Shown in pieces: positions 8,570 through 17,513 of a stretch of 35,401 nucleotides of DNA. The first letter of the stretch is position 1; the number at the start of each line of letters is the position of its first letter. A program made the translations under genes and the position numbers. The notes below the pieces were generated by a model that searched no databases, was not told the origin of the DNA, and saw only the letters and a list, made by a program, of their open reading frames with translations. This DNA comes from Phycisphaerales bacterium (GTDB lineage: Bacteria > Planctomycetota > Phycisphaerae > Phycisphaerales > SM1A02): positions 1 through 35,401 of the forward strand of contig JASMLG010000094.1 in the NCBI GenBank assembly GCA_030748805.1, given 5' to 3'.

Positions 8570-9011
8570 TGACGAGATGATGCTACGTGCATTAGAACTT
8601 GCAAAACAAGCTGCTGATATAGACGAAGTGCCAATTGGTGCGGTTGTCTTTCATGGGGATAAAATCGTTGGTGAGGGATTCAATAAAAAGGAAAGCGATA
8701 ACAATCCAACTGCACATGCTGAATTAATTGCTATTACAAATGCTGCAAAGAATTTAGGTCGCTGGCGACTTCACGATTGTACTCTTGCAGTCACGTTAGA
8801 ACCATGTCCAATGTGTGCGGGCGCTCTTGTGAATTCAAGAATTGACCGACTTGTTTTTGGTGCAAGTGATCATAAATCTGGGGCTTGCAGAACACTATTT
8901 GAAATTGCAGATGATCCAAGACTCAATCATATCTGTGAAATCACTGGCGGTGTTCTTGAATCTGACTGTATAAAACTACTTCAAGATTTTTTCAAAACTA
9001 AACGTAATTGA
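8559..9011 (+). CDS. tadA: tRNA-specific adenosine deaminase
   Basis: Zinc deaminase converting A34 to inosine in tRNA-Arg(ACG). Catalytic motifs are complete: TAHAE (His53, Glu55) and EPCPMC (Cys83, Cys86), followed by SRIDRLVFGASDHKSGACR. The protein is 150 aa, normal for the family. The frame also has a GTG at 8550, but the ATG at 8559 has GGTGA five bases upstream and begins MRTDDEMMLRALELA as expected. It overlaps the tatC stop by 11 bases, indicating translational coupling. A guanine or cytosine deaminase is less likely given the TadA-type PCPMCAGA context. Confidence 0.9.
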   Translation: MRTDDEMMLRALELAKQAADIDEVPIGAVVFHGDKIVGEGFNKKESDNNPTAHAELIAITNAAKNLGRWRLHDCTLAVTLEPCPMCAGALVNSRIDRLVFGASDHKSGACRTLFEIADDPRLNHICEITGGVLESDCIKLLQDFFKTKRN

Positions 9012-9045
9012 TTCGACTTCGATTTGTACGGATTTATCCTACTAC

Positions 9046-10230
9046 TTAGATATTCAACGTTTTAGAAACTATGTTGCTGATAACAACTGTTGCATAGCTG
9101 CCTGCGGGAAGTGAAAAAGTGGTTTGGATAAAATCTCCATTTTCATCAGAACCTGATTCAACTTTTGGATTAAAAACTGGAACTCTAAGTGGTCTACGCG
9201 TTCCTGATGCATATTTAGACAAAGCAGACAAATTACTTTCATCCAAGTTATATGAATTTATGACTGACTCTTCTAAATTTTTTACTTCATCAGATGGGCT
9301 TCTCATCTTTGAACCCCAAATAGGTCCGGTTGGAGATATCGATAAATTGTTTAATCTTGAGTGCATACTCTCACACACAATATCTTCGCTGGTAACTTCA
9401 AAAGTTCTTCCTCCACCATCAAAGTTCCACGCAAGGTCGCCTACCACAAAACAATTCCATGTGTTATTTTCAATACGTCTATCTAACACACTATTAAAAA
9501 TAGATGATTGCAAAGAGTTGATCCATAATTTTTTTTGCGATTTAGAAATTGCCATACTCGCCTGCTCAGGCGACTTGCCCTTTGCAAGTGATTCAAGAAT
9601 GTTACGCTCTGCGGGTTGACCAAAGGGCCAACATTCTAGTGCTCGTTTGTAATCGAGCTCATCAACAAATTTATTGTGTTTTTCTTCACCACACAATAAC
9701 AAATCCATTAGCAATTCCCAGTTTTCAGTTGCTACAGCAAGACCTAGTTCATGGTTGTTACCCTTGTTTCCAAATCGCTGAGGTCCGAAATAATTAGGAA
9801 GTCCCGCTTTTGAAAGTGTCAACAGTTTATCTTTAATCGATTTCTTTTTTGTTAAGTCAATATCACGAATGCGAATCACAAATTTATTACCAGAAAGATG
9901 TCCAAGGCGCAACTTGTTTGAATGCCGAGAAGATGAGAGGATTTTTATGTTTTTTATTGTTTCTGGTATTTTTCCGTTTTGTCCAGTCAAATGAATAGAT
10001 AGCATTTGTTTTGTTGTAGCACGAAGATCTTTTCTTCCTGCACATCCAACTGCCTTCCTAGAAACACCAAACTCTTTTGCGACATTTCTAACCAATTCCT
10101 CATGAGACATGTTGGTTTTTTGGACATAAATATAAAGATGCTCCCCCTCTCCAGATGTTTCGTATAGTGGAATCTCCTCTACCTTGAAATCATCTGGGAT
10201 TTTCTTAATTGAAGCACCAAGTGTATTCAA
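9046..10230 (-). CDS. truD: tRNA pseudouridine(13) synthase TruD
   Basis: Makes pseudouridine at position 13 of tRNA-Glu. The catalytic Asp68 lies in AGRKDLRATTKQ, the conserved NYFGPQRFG block follows near residue 145, and SPTGPIWG marks the inserted TRUD domain. At 394 aa it is somewhat longer than E. coli TruD. The start is TTG, four bases after the bfn stop, with GGAG of the bfn 3' end 10 bases upstream; this supports coupling to bfn. TruD is patchily distributed in Bacteria. The region has lower GC than neighbouring genes and many AAA/AAT codons. Confidence 0.88.
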   Translation of the reverse strand: MNTLGASIKKIPDDFKVEEIPLYETSGEGEHLYIYVQKTNMSHEELVRNVAKEFGVSRKAVGCAGRKDLRATTKQMLSIHLTGQNGKIPETIKNIKILSSSRHSNKLRLGHLSGNKFVIRIRDIDLTKKKSIKDKLLTLSKAGLPNYFGPQRFGNKGNNHELGLAVATENWELLMDLLLCGEEKHNKFVDELDYKRALECWPFGQPAERNILESLAKGKSPEQASMAISKSQKKLWINSLQSSIFNSVLDRRIENNTWNCFVVGDLAWNFDGGGRTFEVTSEDIVCESMHSRLNNLSISPTGPIWGSKMRSPSDEVKNLEESVINSYNLDESNLSALSKYASGTRRPLRVPVFNPKVESGSDENGDFIQTTFSLPAGSYATVVISNIVSKTLNI

Positions 10231-10233
10231 GTA

Positions 10234-10674
10234 TCACTCACTCCAATCGAACATATCTGGCTCTTCATAATCTTGATTGTCTTTTTCAACTTCATCAAGA
10301 ACATGCTCTTCAACATAAATAGGAACTTGCATTGCTATTCCTAGGGCAATTGCGTCTGAGGGTCTGCTATCAATTTCTTGCTCAACACCTTCTTGTAAAA
10401 TGATTAATTTCGCAAAAAACGTGCCGTCTGAAAGATCATCAATAAGTATTTTCTGAAGTGAACCACCTAATTGTTCAATAACAGATGCCAGCAATTCGTG
10501 TGTCTGTGGTCTAGGTGGATCGATTCCTTTTAGCCGCCTGTCAATGGCATAGGCCTCTGGTTTTCCAACAACAATTGGAAATGTTCTCTCCCCACCCACT
10601 TCTCTTAATTCAATGAATTGAGCGTCGGTAATCTCTCGAATCAATATTCTTGAAAGTTCCATTTTTATCGCCAT
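10234..10674 (-). CDS. Bifunctional nuclease family protein (BFN, DUF151)
   Basis: A 146-aa protein of the DUF151 family. Seen: FPIVVGKPEAYAIDRRL, RPQTHELL, the FFAKLIIL strand and IDSRPSDAIALGIAMQVPIYV, which is the family signature. Plant members have been reported to have DNase and RNase activity; the bacterial role is not established. The frame reaches an ATG at 10698, but the ATG at 10674 has TTGGAG eight bases upstream and gives the usual start MAIKMELSRILI. The C-terminal tail is acidic (VEKDNQDYEEPDMFDWSE). It is followed directly by truD. Confidence 0.87.
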   Translation of the reverse strand: MAIKMELSRILIREITDAQFIELREVGGERTFPIVVGKPEAYAIDRRLKGIDPPRPQTHELLASVIEQLGGSLQKILIDDLSDGTFFAKLIILQEGVEQEIDSRPSDAIALGIAMQVPIYVEEHVLDEVEKDNQDYEEPDMFDWSE

Positions 10675-10732
10675 CGTTTGTACTCCAACGAGTATCATAA
10701 GGGGTTTAACTGGCGCTTTTTGAGTATGTTCC

Positions 10733-10741
10733 TGCTATTAT
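10733..10741 (+). promoter_or_regulatory. Candidate extended -10 promoter of metK
   Basis: TGCTATTAT: a TGn extended -10 element about 29 bases before the metK ATG, with no recognisable -35. AAGGA upstream of the ATG is the Shine-Dalgarno. No SAM riboswitch is visible in the 70-base leader region. Confidence 0.3.
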
Positions 10742-10769
10742 TTAGTGACATAAATAAGGACCCCTAATT

Positions 10770-11969
10770 ATGAATCAAATTCATTTATTCACCTCTGAAT
10801 CCGTCTCTATGGGGCATCCAGATAAGATTTCCGACCAAATATCAGATGCGATTCTTGATGAGATGCTAAAAGTAGACCCAAAAAGTAGAGTAGCTGTAGA
10901 AACACTAGTTACAACTGGTTTGGTTGTTGTTGCAGGTGAAGTTACCTGTGATGGCTACGTCGACATACCCAGAGTAGTAAGAAACACAATTAGACGAATT
11001 GGATATACCGACTCAGCGATGGGTTTCGATGCTGACGGTTGTGCCGTAATGGTTACTCTCGACAGACAGTCACCACATATCGCGCAAGGAGTGAATACTG
11101 ATGATGGTCTTCACAGTGAACAAGGGGCAGGTGATCAGGGACTTATGTTTGGCTATGCGTGTCGTGACACAGAATCATACATGCCCCTTGCAATAGATTT
11201 GTCTCACAAACTTGTTGCAAGACATGCTGAAGTTAGAAAGGCATCAACAGTTCCACACTTAAGACCAGATGCAAAAAGCCAAGTAACAGTTGAATACGAT
11301 GGTACTACTCCAAAGAAAGTAACAACAGTAGTTCTTTCTACACAGCATGGTCCAGAGTGGTCAGAAAATCATCTTGCACTTAAGGATGCAGTAATCGAAC
11401 ATATAATTAAACCAGTACTTGGGAAGTGGTGGAATGATGACATCGAAGTATACGTAAATCCAACTGGCAACTTTGAAATTGGTGGTCCACATGGCGACTG
11501 CGGTTTAACTGGAAGAAAAATTATTGTCGATACTTACGGTGGAAGTGGGCGACATGGTGGCGGTGCTTTCAGCGGGAAGGATCCAAGTAAAGTTGACCGT
11601 TCTGCTGCCTACATGGCACGATACATAGCCAAAAATATCGTCGCTGCTGGTCTTGCAGATGTTTGCGAAATTCAACTAAGTTATGCAATTGGTTATTCCA
11701 AACCAATTTCAGTTACAGTTGACTGCAAGGGTACTTCTACAATTGACGAACAAGAATTAAGTAAATTGGTAATTGAGCACTTCAGCCTATCGCCAAGTGG
11801 TCTTATAAACGAGTTGGGCTTGCTTGCACCAATTTATTCACACACTGCTTACCACGGACACTTCGGTAGAACTCCAGATGAGGGTTGCGATGGTTCGTTC
11901 TCTTGGGAAAAAACCGATAAGGCCGAAGTGTTGCGTAATGCCTGCAACTGCTCTGCAAGTTCAACATAA
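10770..11969 (+). CDS. metK: S-adenosylmethionine synthetase
   Basis: Forms S-adenosylmethionine from methionine and ATP; the cell's methyl donor, used for example by the adjacent rsmB product. The 399-aa protein has all signature blocks: [18 protein letters not shown] near the N-terminus, [12 protein letters not shown] near 118, and [19 protein letters not shown] near 264. Length and order are standard. The ATG follows AAGGA at a suitable distance. rsmB begins four bases after its stop, so the two form an operon. Confidence 0.96.
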   Translation: MNQIHLFTSESVSMGHPDKISDQISDAILDEMLKVDPKSRVAVETLVTTGLVVVAGEVTCDGYVDIPRVVRNTIRRIGYTDSAMGFDADGCAVMVTLDRQSPHIAQGVNTDDGLHSEQGAGDQGLMFGYACRDTESYMPLAIDLSHKLVARHAEVRKASTVPHLRPDAKSQVTVEYDGTTPKKVTTVVLSTQHGPEWSENHLALKDAVIEHIIKPVLGKWWNDDIEVYVNPTGNFEIGGPHGDCGLTGRKIIVDTYGGSGRHGGGAFSGKDPSKVDRSAAYMARYIAKNIVAAGLADVCEIQLSYAIGYSKPISVTVDCKGTSTIDEQELSKLVIEHFSLSPSGLINELGLLAPIYSHTAYHGHFGRTPDEGCDGSFSWEKTDKAEVLRNACNCSASST

Positions 11970-11972
11970 TTT

Positions 11973-13265
11973 ATGTCTGACGCACGTCATGTCGTCACTG
12001 TAAGAATTGCTTCTGAATTCAAACGATTTCCAGATATTGGAATGAAGCCATTTGATGTGAGTATGCTTGATCCAAGAGATGTCTCTCTTGCAAGAGCTAT
12101 TGATCACTCTATCCATAGACGGTGGATTTCGTTGATTAAATTAATTGATTTCGTCAGCAGTAGAAAAATACAAAACTTAGATCCTCCAGTTGCCGCGACA
12201 TTATTGGTGGCAACTGCACAAATGATGCTTCTTGACCGGATACCAGATCATGCAGTAATTAACTCCGCTGTTGATTGGATTAAAAATAATGGACATCCAA
12301 GAGCGGGCGGATTTGTCAATGCTATTTTGAGAAAAATCACAAGGATAAGAGGAGATAAGGTCGAGTCAGCTGATGTTACTAAAACTAATCAATTCTTAAA
12401 AAATGACGGAAGTTCTTGGGAATTATCTGAAAATGTTTTTGAGAACGACTTTGCAGCACAGATGGGTTTTACCAAGAAGTGTTTGACTCGTCTAATTAAT
12501 GAGTTTGGCGAATCAACTGCTAAAGAAATTGCTTATGGTTCATTAACTGAAGCGCCTGTGATTGTTGCTATTCCAGATAACACCACAAATATTTCTTCAA
12601 TTACTCCACACCACACAAATGGGTTTGGTGTCATAGAACATGGGGTTGAGTTTGATTCTCTTCTCGACAAATTTCCAGACATGCGTGTGCAAGACCCAAC
12701 TTCAGCAGGTTCACTGAGTATCCTTAAAGACATTCACCCGAAGCGGATACTTGATATTTGTGCAGGAAGAGGTACTAAGACAAAACAGCTTAGACACCTT
12801 TTTCCCACAGCAACAATTGGAGCAACAGAACCAAACGATATCAGGAGAGCTGCTCTTGAGGATGTTGCGAGTTCGATTAGGGCTACTGTTTATTCAAGAG
12901 AAGGAAACAGCCCCTCAGAACCTTTTGATCTTGTTGTTGTTGATGTACCCTGTTCAAATAGTGGTGTCTTTTCAAGAAGACCAGAAGCAAAATATCGATA
13001 CGATTCTAAACACATCAACTCACTTATTGAACTTCAAAGAGAAATTGTAATGGACGCGTTTAGAGTTCTTTTAAATAAGGGCTACCTTCTATATGCTACA
13101 TGTAGTATTGATAGTGCTGAAAACATTTCCCAAGCAAATTGGATATCTGAAAATCTACCTCTTACTAAAATCGACGAGAAATTCACATTGCCATCTGGAT
13201 ACCCTGGGTCTGATCCCACTTGTTGGCATGATGGAGGATATACCACATTATTTCAGAAAAGATAG
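11973..13265 (+). CDS. rsmB: 16S rRNA (cytosine-C5) methyltransferase, RsmB type
   Basis: A 430-aa RNA m5C methyltransferase. Residues 1-125 form a NusB-like RNA-binding domain (AATLLVATAQMMLLDRIPDHAVINSAV written in pieces: DRIPDHAVINSAVDW, GHPRAGGFVNAILR). The Rossmann domain carries DICAGRGTKT (261-270, SAM binding), DVPCSNSGVFSRRPEAKYR with Cys327, and YATCSI with the nucleophile Cys377. Position-967 methylation of 16S rRNA is the E. coli activity; the target here is inferred. The SAM motif reads CAGRGTKT rather than CAAPGGKT, a mild divergence. It follows metK by four bases. Confidence 0.85.
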   Translation: MSDARHVVTVRIASEFKRFPDIGMKPFDVSMLDPRDVSLARAIDHSIHRRWISLIKLIDFVSSRKIQNLDPPVAATLLVATAQMMLLDRIPDHAVINSAVDWIKNNGHPRAGGFVNAILRKITRIRGDKVESADVTKTNQFLKNDGSSWELSENVFENDFAAQMGFTKKCLTRLINEFGESTAKEIAYGSLTEAPVIVAIPDNTTNISSITPHHTNGFGVIEHGVEFDSLLDKFPDMRVQDPTSAGSLSILKDIHPKRILDICAGRGTKTKQLRHLFPTATIGATEPNDIRRAALEDVASSIRATVYSREGNSPSEPFDLVVVDVPCSNSGVFSRRPEAKYRYDSKHINSLIELQREIVMDAFRVLLNKGYLLYATCSIDSAENISQANWISENLPLTKIDEKFTLPSGYPGSDPTCWHDGGYTTLFQKR

Positions 13266-13320
13266 TTCTAGCAATTGTGCTGTCTGAATGTTACAATCCC
13301 CCTCTTACCCAAAATACTCC

Positions 13321-13788
13321 ATGAATCTAACAGAACTAATCCAAGAGAACACCATCAAAGTCCCTCTCCAGTCGAATGACCGACAAGGTGTAATCAATGA
13401 ACTTGTTGAAGTTCTAGATCGTGCAGGTTGTATTACAAACCGTGATGAAATAAAAAAAGCAGTTTGGGAACGAGAATTACAACGAACCACAGGTATTGGC
13501 GAGGGGTTAGCAATCCCACATGCTCGTTGCGACGTACTTAAGAATATGGTCATGGCAATGGGCTTACCAAAAACGCCAATTGATTTTGCTGCTTCAGATA
13601 AACGTCCTGTAGAACTAATAATTCTTTTTGTATCTCCAACTGACAATACTTCCGACCATATTCAAGCTCTAGGAAAAATAAGCCGCCTAATGGTTGACAG
13701 GACATTCCGCGAGTCAGCATACTCCTCAGAAACAACAACAGATCTCTACAATTTGTTTCACGACGCGCTAACTGTAGCAAGAACCTAA
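13321..13788 (+). CDS. PTS EIIA domain protein (PtsN / fructose type)
   Basis: A stand-alone EIIA-Ntr/Fru domain of 155 aa. The phosphorylatable histidine is His67 in GIGEGLAIPHAR, and the surrounding LELIILFVSP-type strand and DHIQALGKISRLM helix match the family. The ATG at 13321 (MNLTELI) fits better than the upstream ATG at 13288, which adds an unrelated SPSYPKYS segment; neither has a clear Shine-Dalgarno. No EI, HPr or sugar permease genes are in the window, so a regulatory PtsN-like role is more likely than sugar uptake. It abuts the polyferredoxin gene tail to tail with no gap. Confidence 0.82.
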   Translation: MNLTELIQENTIKVPLQSNDRQGVINELVEVLDRAGCITNRDEIKKAVWERELQRTTGIGEGLAIPHARCDVLKNMVMAMGLPKTPIDFAASDKRPVELIILFVSPTDNTSDHIQALGKISRLMVDRTFRESAYSSETTTDLYNLFHDALTVART

Positions 13789-15585
13789 TTATCTCAGAGG
13801 TATTTTTTCGCCTTGGATTTTTGCTGCTTTATTTTGAGCTTCTATTGCTTCGCTGTGTTTACCCTGCTTATGAAATGCTCTTGAAAGCAGCATCCAGGGA
13901 TTGGGACTATTTGGGTTGTTTATTGTCATCTCAGTTGCAAGATATACGGCATTGTCAACATTTCCAAATTCAATCTCTAACAACACTAATTGGATTTGTA
14001 GTCGTTCTGACTTTGGATTCAGTCGATTTGCTTTTTTTGACTTTTTAATTGCATCTTGCTCAAATCCCTCCCGTTTTAACCAACCAACATAGTCCTCCCA
14101 AGCAAGATTCCATTTGGGCTCTTCAGTCAATCTCTCTTCATAAAATGAATCTATGACACCAAACTGTTGGTGGAATTGCATAATCTGTCCGAGAAACATT
14201 GTAGATCTTTCATCCATACCAACACGGCTATCAATTCTCCACAGCAGCCTCTCTGCTTCGCTGAAATCGCCTTTGCCTTCATAGATTCGTGACATTATTA
14301 AATCAACATTTGGATTACTAGCAAGACCAACACCACCATCGGTAAGTGGTCCTGAAAGTTTGTAATAATATAGCGCTTCATCATATTGTTCATTAGATAA
14401 AGCAGAATCACCAATATATCGAAAACTCCAAACCAAGATACTTTGTAACAAAAACAAACTAGTTAATGTCGAAATACACAGAAATATTATTCCAGCAATT
14501 TTTATCTTTCCATGAAACCTGAGTTGATGTTTGTGAAAACTTGAGTTTTGCTTACCAAATATCCCTGTGCTTTTCCATATTAGCCAAGTAGTCACAAGAG
14601 ACATTCCAACAGCCATAAGCATTGGGATTGAAGCGTACAGTCCACGAAAAGCAAAAAAGCCAATGAGGAACAAAACCGATACGCAAATTTCTCCAAATAA
14701 TGTTAGGTCATGTTTTTTGTTTACTAATTTCTTGCCAAGAGCAACTGAACCATACCCCACATAAAGAGCATTATTAGGACACGCGTCTACACAGTCGAGG
14801 ATTTTCATACAGCCAGAATCCACTACCATTTTGTGAATGTTTATTTCTTCGTGTACCCTTACGTTAGAAGTACATGCAGCAGTACACTTTCCGCACTCTT
14901 GGCAATTGTCATTAACTCTCACTCTTGTTGGAGAGATAGAATCTGCTGGCTTGAAAAAACCACCATAAGGGCATCCATAAGAACAAAATCCTTTTGCACC
15001 TAGAACATAAACTGTAGCGAATCCACAAACCAATAAAAATGGAATTGCAATAATTGGTGATCCAAAAGAATTCCAGTAATCATCTGTAAATAAATGTGTT
15101 GTAAATCCTGGCCACTTCAAGTCGGGCATATAAATTGGTGCAATAACTATTCTGTAAAAGAGTGGCCAAAGATACATATAACAAGCAAGCCCAAGAGGAA
15201 ACCATAATAGAAGGCGAGACCGAAATGGTTTTGGTCTTACGTGTACCTTCCTCATTAACCAATAACAAAAATCTTGAAGCAAAACAATGTGGCACCCCCA
15301 ACCACAAAACCAGCGACCAAAAATTACTGTTGATAAAATCGCAAGTATGAAGAAAATAGCCCCTGCATTAATTATGCCGTTTTTAACAAGTTCCATTCCC
15401 TCAGATGGCTCTATGGGAGTAAGTGTTTTTCCTCCAAACCATCCAAAATGTTTTCCCAAGAGCCACGAGGCGATGTGAATTAAAATCAGTATTTGTACTG
15501 CTATTAACACAGACCATCTCAAAGAACTGTGATTTCGTTTTTGAATCACCGTCAGTGAAACTTCTCCATTTTGTTTTTTTGACAT
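13789..15585 (-). CDS. NapH/CcoG-type membrane polyferredoxin with C-terminal TPRs
   Basis: An integral-membrane iron-sulfur protein of 598 aa from the ATG at 15585 (frame open to 15624). The membrane part carries paired Cys motifs WFCGWGCH (Cys94, Cys98) and FCSYGCPYG (Cys201, Cys205), as in NapH and CcoG. A ferredoxin-like region follows: CQECGKCTAAC (228-238), then CMKILDCVDACPNNAL, where the second of the four expected Cys is Ile (ATC codon). Two more hydrophobic stretches and a tetratricopeptide region (about residues 405-598) complete it. Such proteins pass electrons across or along the membrane; the partner is unknown, and no nap, cco or nos genes are nearby. The TPRs presumably bind a partner protein. 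Two copies of a 39-bp repeat lie just upstream. Confidence 0.8.
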   Translation of the reverse strand: MSKKQNGEVSLTVIQKRNHSSLRWSVLIAVQILILIHIASWLLGKHFGWFGGKTLTPIEPSEGMELVKNGIINAGAIFFILAILSTVIFGRWFCGWGCHIVLLQDFCYWLMRKVHVRPKPFRSRLLLWFPLGLACYMYLWPLFYRIVIAPIYMPDLKWPGFTTHLFTDDYWNSFGSPIIAIPFLLVCGFATVYVLGAKGFCSYGCPYGGFFKPADSISPTRVRVNDNCQECGKCTAACTSNVRVHEEINIHKMVVDSGCMKILDCVDACPNNALYVGYGSVALGKKLVNKKHDLTLFGEICVSVLFLIGFFAFRGLYASIPMLMAVGMSLVTTWLIWKSTGIFGKQNSSFHKHQLRFHGKIKIAGIIFLCISTLTSLFLLQSILVWSFRYIGDSALSNEQYDEALYYYKLSGPLTDGGVGLASNPNVDLIMSRIYEGKGDFSEAERLLWRIDSRVGMDERSTMFLGQIMQFHQQFGVIDSFYEERLTEEPKWNLAWEDYVGWLKREGFEQDAIKKSKKANRLNPKSERLQIQLVLLEIEFGNVDNAVYLATEMTINNPNSPNPWMLLSRAFHKQGKHSEAIEAQNKAAKIQGEKIPLR

Positions 15586-15610
15586 TACAGCATTACTGTA
15601 ACCGACTTTG

Positions 15611-15649
15611 TGAACTGCCCCCACTTATATAGATATGGACTGTCCCCAA
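15611..15649. repeat. 39-bp direct repeat, copy 1
   Basis: Shares 34 of 39 bases with 15699-15737, with a 26-base core (15621-15646) differing at one position. It holds the mirror-symmetric GGACTGTCC and an imperfect TATMTAGATA dyad. It lies between the sigma factor stop and the polyferredoxin start. Confidence 0.8.
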
Positions 15650-15698
15650 TAACACATTACTTGGATTCCAAAAACGACAAAAAGGTACAGTTTTTCAA

Positions 15699-15737
15699 TG
15701 AACTATCTCCACTTATCTAGATATGGACTGTCCCAAA
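15699..15737. repeat. 39-bp direct repeat, copy 2
   Basis: Second copy, 88 bases from the first in the same orientation. Here the centre is a perfect palindrome TATCTAGATA. It ends three bases from the stop codon of the sigma factor gene. The two copies occupy most of the 154-base gap 15586-15739. Confidence 0.8.
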
Positions 15738-15739
15738 AA

Positions 15740-16690
15740 TTAGCCAACCATGGAGTCGATTGGGAGTTGGTGTTCCAACACTTCTCGTATTTTTCCAAGT
15801 GCTCTAATTTGGACTTGTCGAACTCTTTCTTTAGAAATTCCTAGCAAATTTCCAGCTTTTTCAAGAGTTAGTTTCGGGGGGTTTTGTGCAGCAAACAAAC
15901 CAAATCTATATCTCAAGACATCTTGCTCCACAGGTGTTAGTTGAGCATTTTCGCTACGGACTGCTTCGCGAATTGCAGAAACGTGTTCTGGAGTTATAAA
16001 TGTTTCATCTTCACTTTTGTTAACTGGTTCGCGATCAGGATCGAATTCAAAAGGAACATTGTCTTTATGTTTAATTTGTTTTCTACCAAATCTGTTAAAC
16101 GCTGTTGTCAAAGCACGACATGCATAAGTTGAAAATTTATATCCGAGATCGCAATTAAAACGATCAACTGAACGAAGTAGGGCTACGTTTCCTTCAGCAA
16201 CCAAATCAGCATACTCACCGGTAGCCCATGATCGTTTTGCCATTGCTAATACCAATGCAAGATTTCTTTCCACAATATGGTCTCTACTATCTATTGCAAT
16301 GTCATACCACCTCAACAGCTCATCGATTATTTCATCTTTTGGATTATCTTCGTGACTAATCTTGTCTTGAAGATTGCTGAGTTTCATCCGAGCAAAATTG
16401 TATTGTCTAAATAGAACCCCTTCTTCTTCCCTAGTCAAAAGCATGGAACCAGTTCTTTTTGGAAGTGTGGCCCTGTCAATTGCCGGGCAGTACCAAGAAA
16501 TCGGCATTCTAGGAATTGAAGTAGGAATCTCAAATATGAGTTCCTCAGCATTTTTTTTCTTAAATAGTGAGGATTCAACAACTATTACTGGTTCAGTAAG
16601 TGCTTGTTCGATTCTTTCAAGTTGAACCATTGAACGACGTTTTCGTCGACCGCGAGCGGTTTTATTCGGATGCCTGCGTTTTTGTGGCAT
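15740..16690 (-). CDS. Sigma-70 family RNA polymerase sigma factor (alternative, RpoD/RpoS-like)
   Basis: A 316-aa sigma factor. After a basic N-terminus (about residues 1-22, many Arg and Lys) come a region-1.2-like segment (LLTREEEGVLFRQYNFARM), region 2 (about 137-205, with ERNLALVLAMAKR, DLVAEGNVALLRSVDRF and YKFSTYACRALTTAFNRF) and region 4 (about 250-310, with LTPVEQDVLRYRFGL and ISKERVRQVQIRALGKI). The stretch between regions 2 and 4 is only some 45 residues, so region 3 is reduced or missing compared with RpoD. I start at the ATG at 16690, which has AAAGGGG upstream; the frame is open to 16819 but that extension looks non-coding. It probably shares a transcript with ndk or has its own promoter in the AT-rich 16740-16848 gap. 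Confidence 0.87.
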   Translation of the reverse strand: MPQKRRHPNKTARGRRKRRSMVQLERIEQALTEPVIVVESSLFKKKNAEELIFEIPTSIPRMPISWYCPAIDRATLPKRTGSMLLTREEEGVLFRQYNFARMKLSNLQDKISHEDNPKDEIIDELLRWYDIAIDSRDHIVERNLALVLAMAKRSWATGEYADLVAEGNVALLRSVDRFNCDLGYKFSTYACRALTTAFNRFGRKQIKHKDNVPFEFDPDREPVNKSEDETFITPEHVSAIREAVRSENAQLTPVEQDVLRYRFGLFAAQNPPKLTLEKAGNLLGISKERVRQVQIRALGKIREVLEHQLPIDSMVG

Positions 16691-16848
16691 ATTCAGATTC
16701 GACCCCTTTGTGATAAAGACATGACCGCGATGTAGACACACGGCATTACCATCTACGCATTCCAAGCGAGAATGAGAATCGATTTTCGAATTATTTTTAA
16801 CTTTTTTTAAAAAAATCAACTTATCGGACGGGAAGCGTCGTTTTTAGG

Positions 16849-17319
16849 TCATTCTGGCTCTTCGCCAGAAAGATCGTAAACCCAACATTCGCATGCTCTA
16901 TCCCATGAAATAATCTCTCCAGCAGAGAAAAACAGCCCGAGTTCTTTCTCAGCTGCTTCGGAGCTGTCTGACCCATGAATAAGATTAAAACTGTTAGAAA
17001 CGCCGAAATCACCGCGAATTGTTCCTGCATCGGCTTTGGAACCAAATGTTGCACCCATCATTGAACGGCATATTGAAATGGCACTAACACCCTCTAAAGC
17101 CATCACCAATACGGGTGAACTAGTCATAAAGTTAACTAAGCCAGCATAAAACGGCTTCTCTTGGTGTGCTTCATAGTGTTTAGCAGCAAGTTCTTGAGAT
17201 ATTTGCATGAACTTAGCGCCAACTATCTTTATTCCCTTGTCCTCGAATCTAGTGATAATTCTACCCATCAACCCACGTTGTACTGCATCTGGTTTTAGAA
17301 TGATTAGTGTTTGTTCCAT
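16849..17319 (-). CDS. ndk: Nucleoside diphosphate kinase
   Basis: Transfers the gamma-phosphate of ATP to nucleoside diphosphates through a phosphohistidine. The 156-aa sequence opens EQTLIILKPDAVQRGLMGRI and has catalytic His115 in NLIHGSDS, and Trp/Tyr near the C-terminus as usual. It is some 10 residues longer than the E. coli enzyme at the C-terminal end (DLSGEEPE). The gene diverges from top6B. Confidence 0.95.
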   Translation of the reverse strand: MEQTLIILKPDAVQRGLMGRIITRFEDKGIKIVGAKFMQISQELAAKHYEAHQEKPFYAGLVNFMTSSPVLVMALEGVSAISICRSMMGATFGSKADAGTIRGDFGVSNSFNLIHGSDSSEAAEKELGLFFSAGEIISWDRACECWVYDLSGEEPE

Positions 17320-17420
17320 TTGTCTGTTTCCATACCTTATGTGTTTTTGTTCAATAACTTATGGTCGCGAAGGATACCAAATACCAACTAATTCGTCACA
17401 ATATTGCCGAAGTTTAGTTA

Positions 17421-17449
17421 TGCTTATAGAAACAGGGGTATGGATACCC
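17421..17449 (+). promoter_or_regulatory. Candidate extended -10 plus palindromic operator before top6B
   Basis: TGCTTATAG (17421-17429) resembles a TGn extended -10 element. Seven bases later, at the expected start of transcription, lies GGGTAT-GG-ATACCC (17436-17449), a perfect 6-bp inverted repeat. The position suits a repressor operator for the topoisomerase VI operon, leaving a leader of about 75 bases. Confidence 0.3.
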
Positions 17450-17513
17450 ATGTCATTGCGTTGTATTGCGCCATGGAAGAAAATACGAGACCCATTGGAC
17501 TTACATTGGAACT

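Noticed and set aside
16691..16819. N-terminal extension of the sigma factor
   Set aside because: AT-rich, includes a T7A7 palindrome (16802-16815) that looks like promoter DNA; the ATG at 16690 has AAAGGGG upstream.
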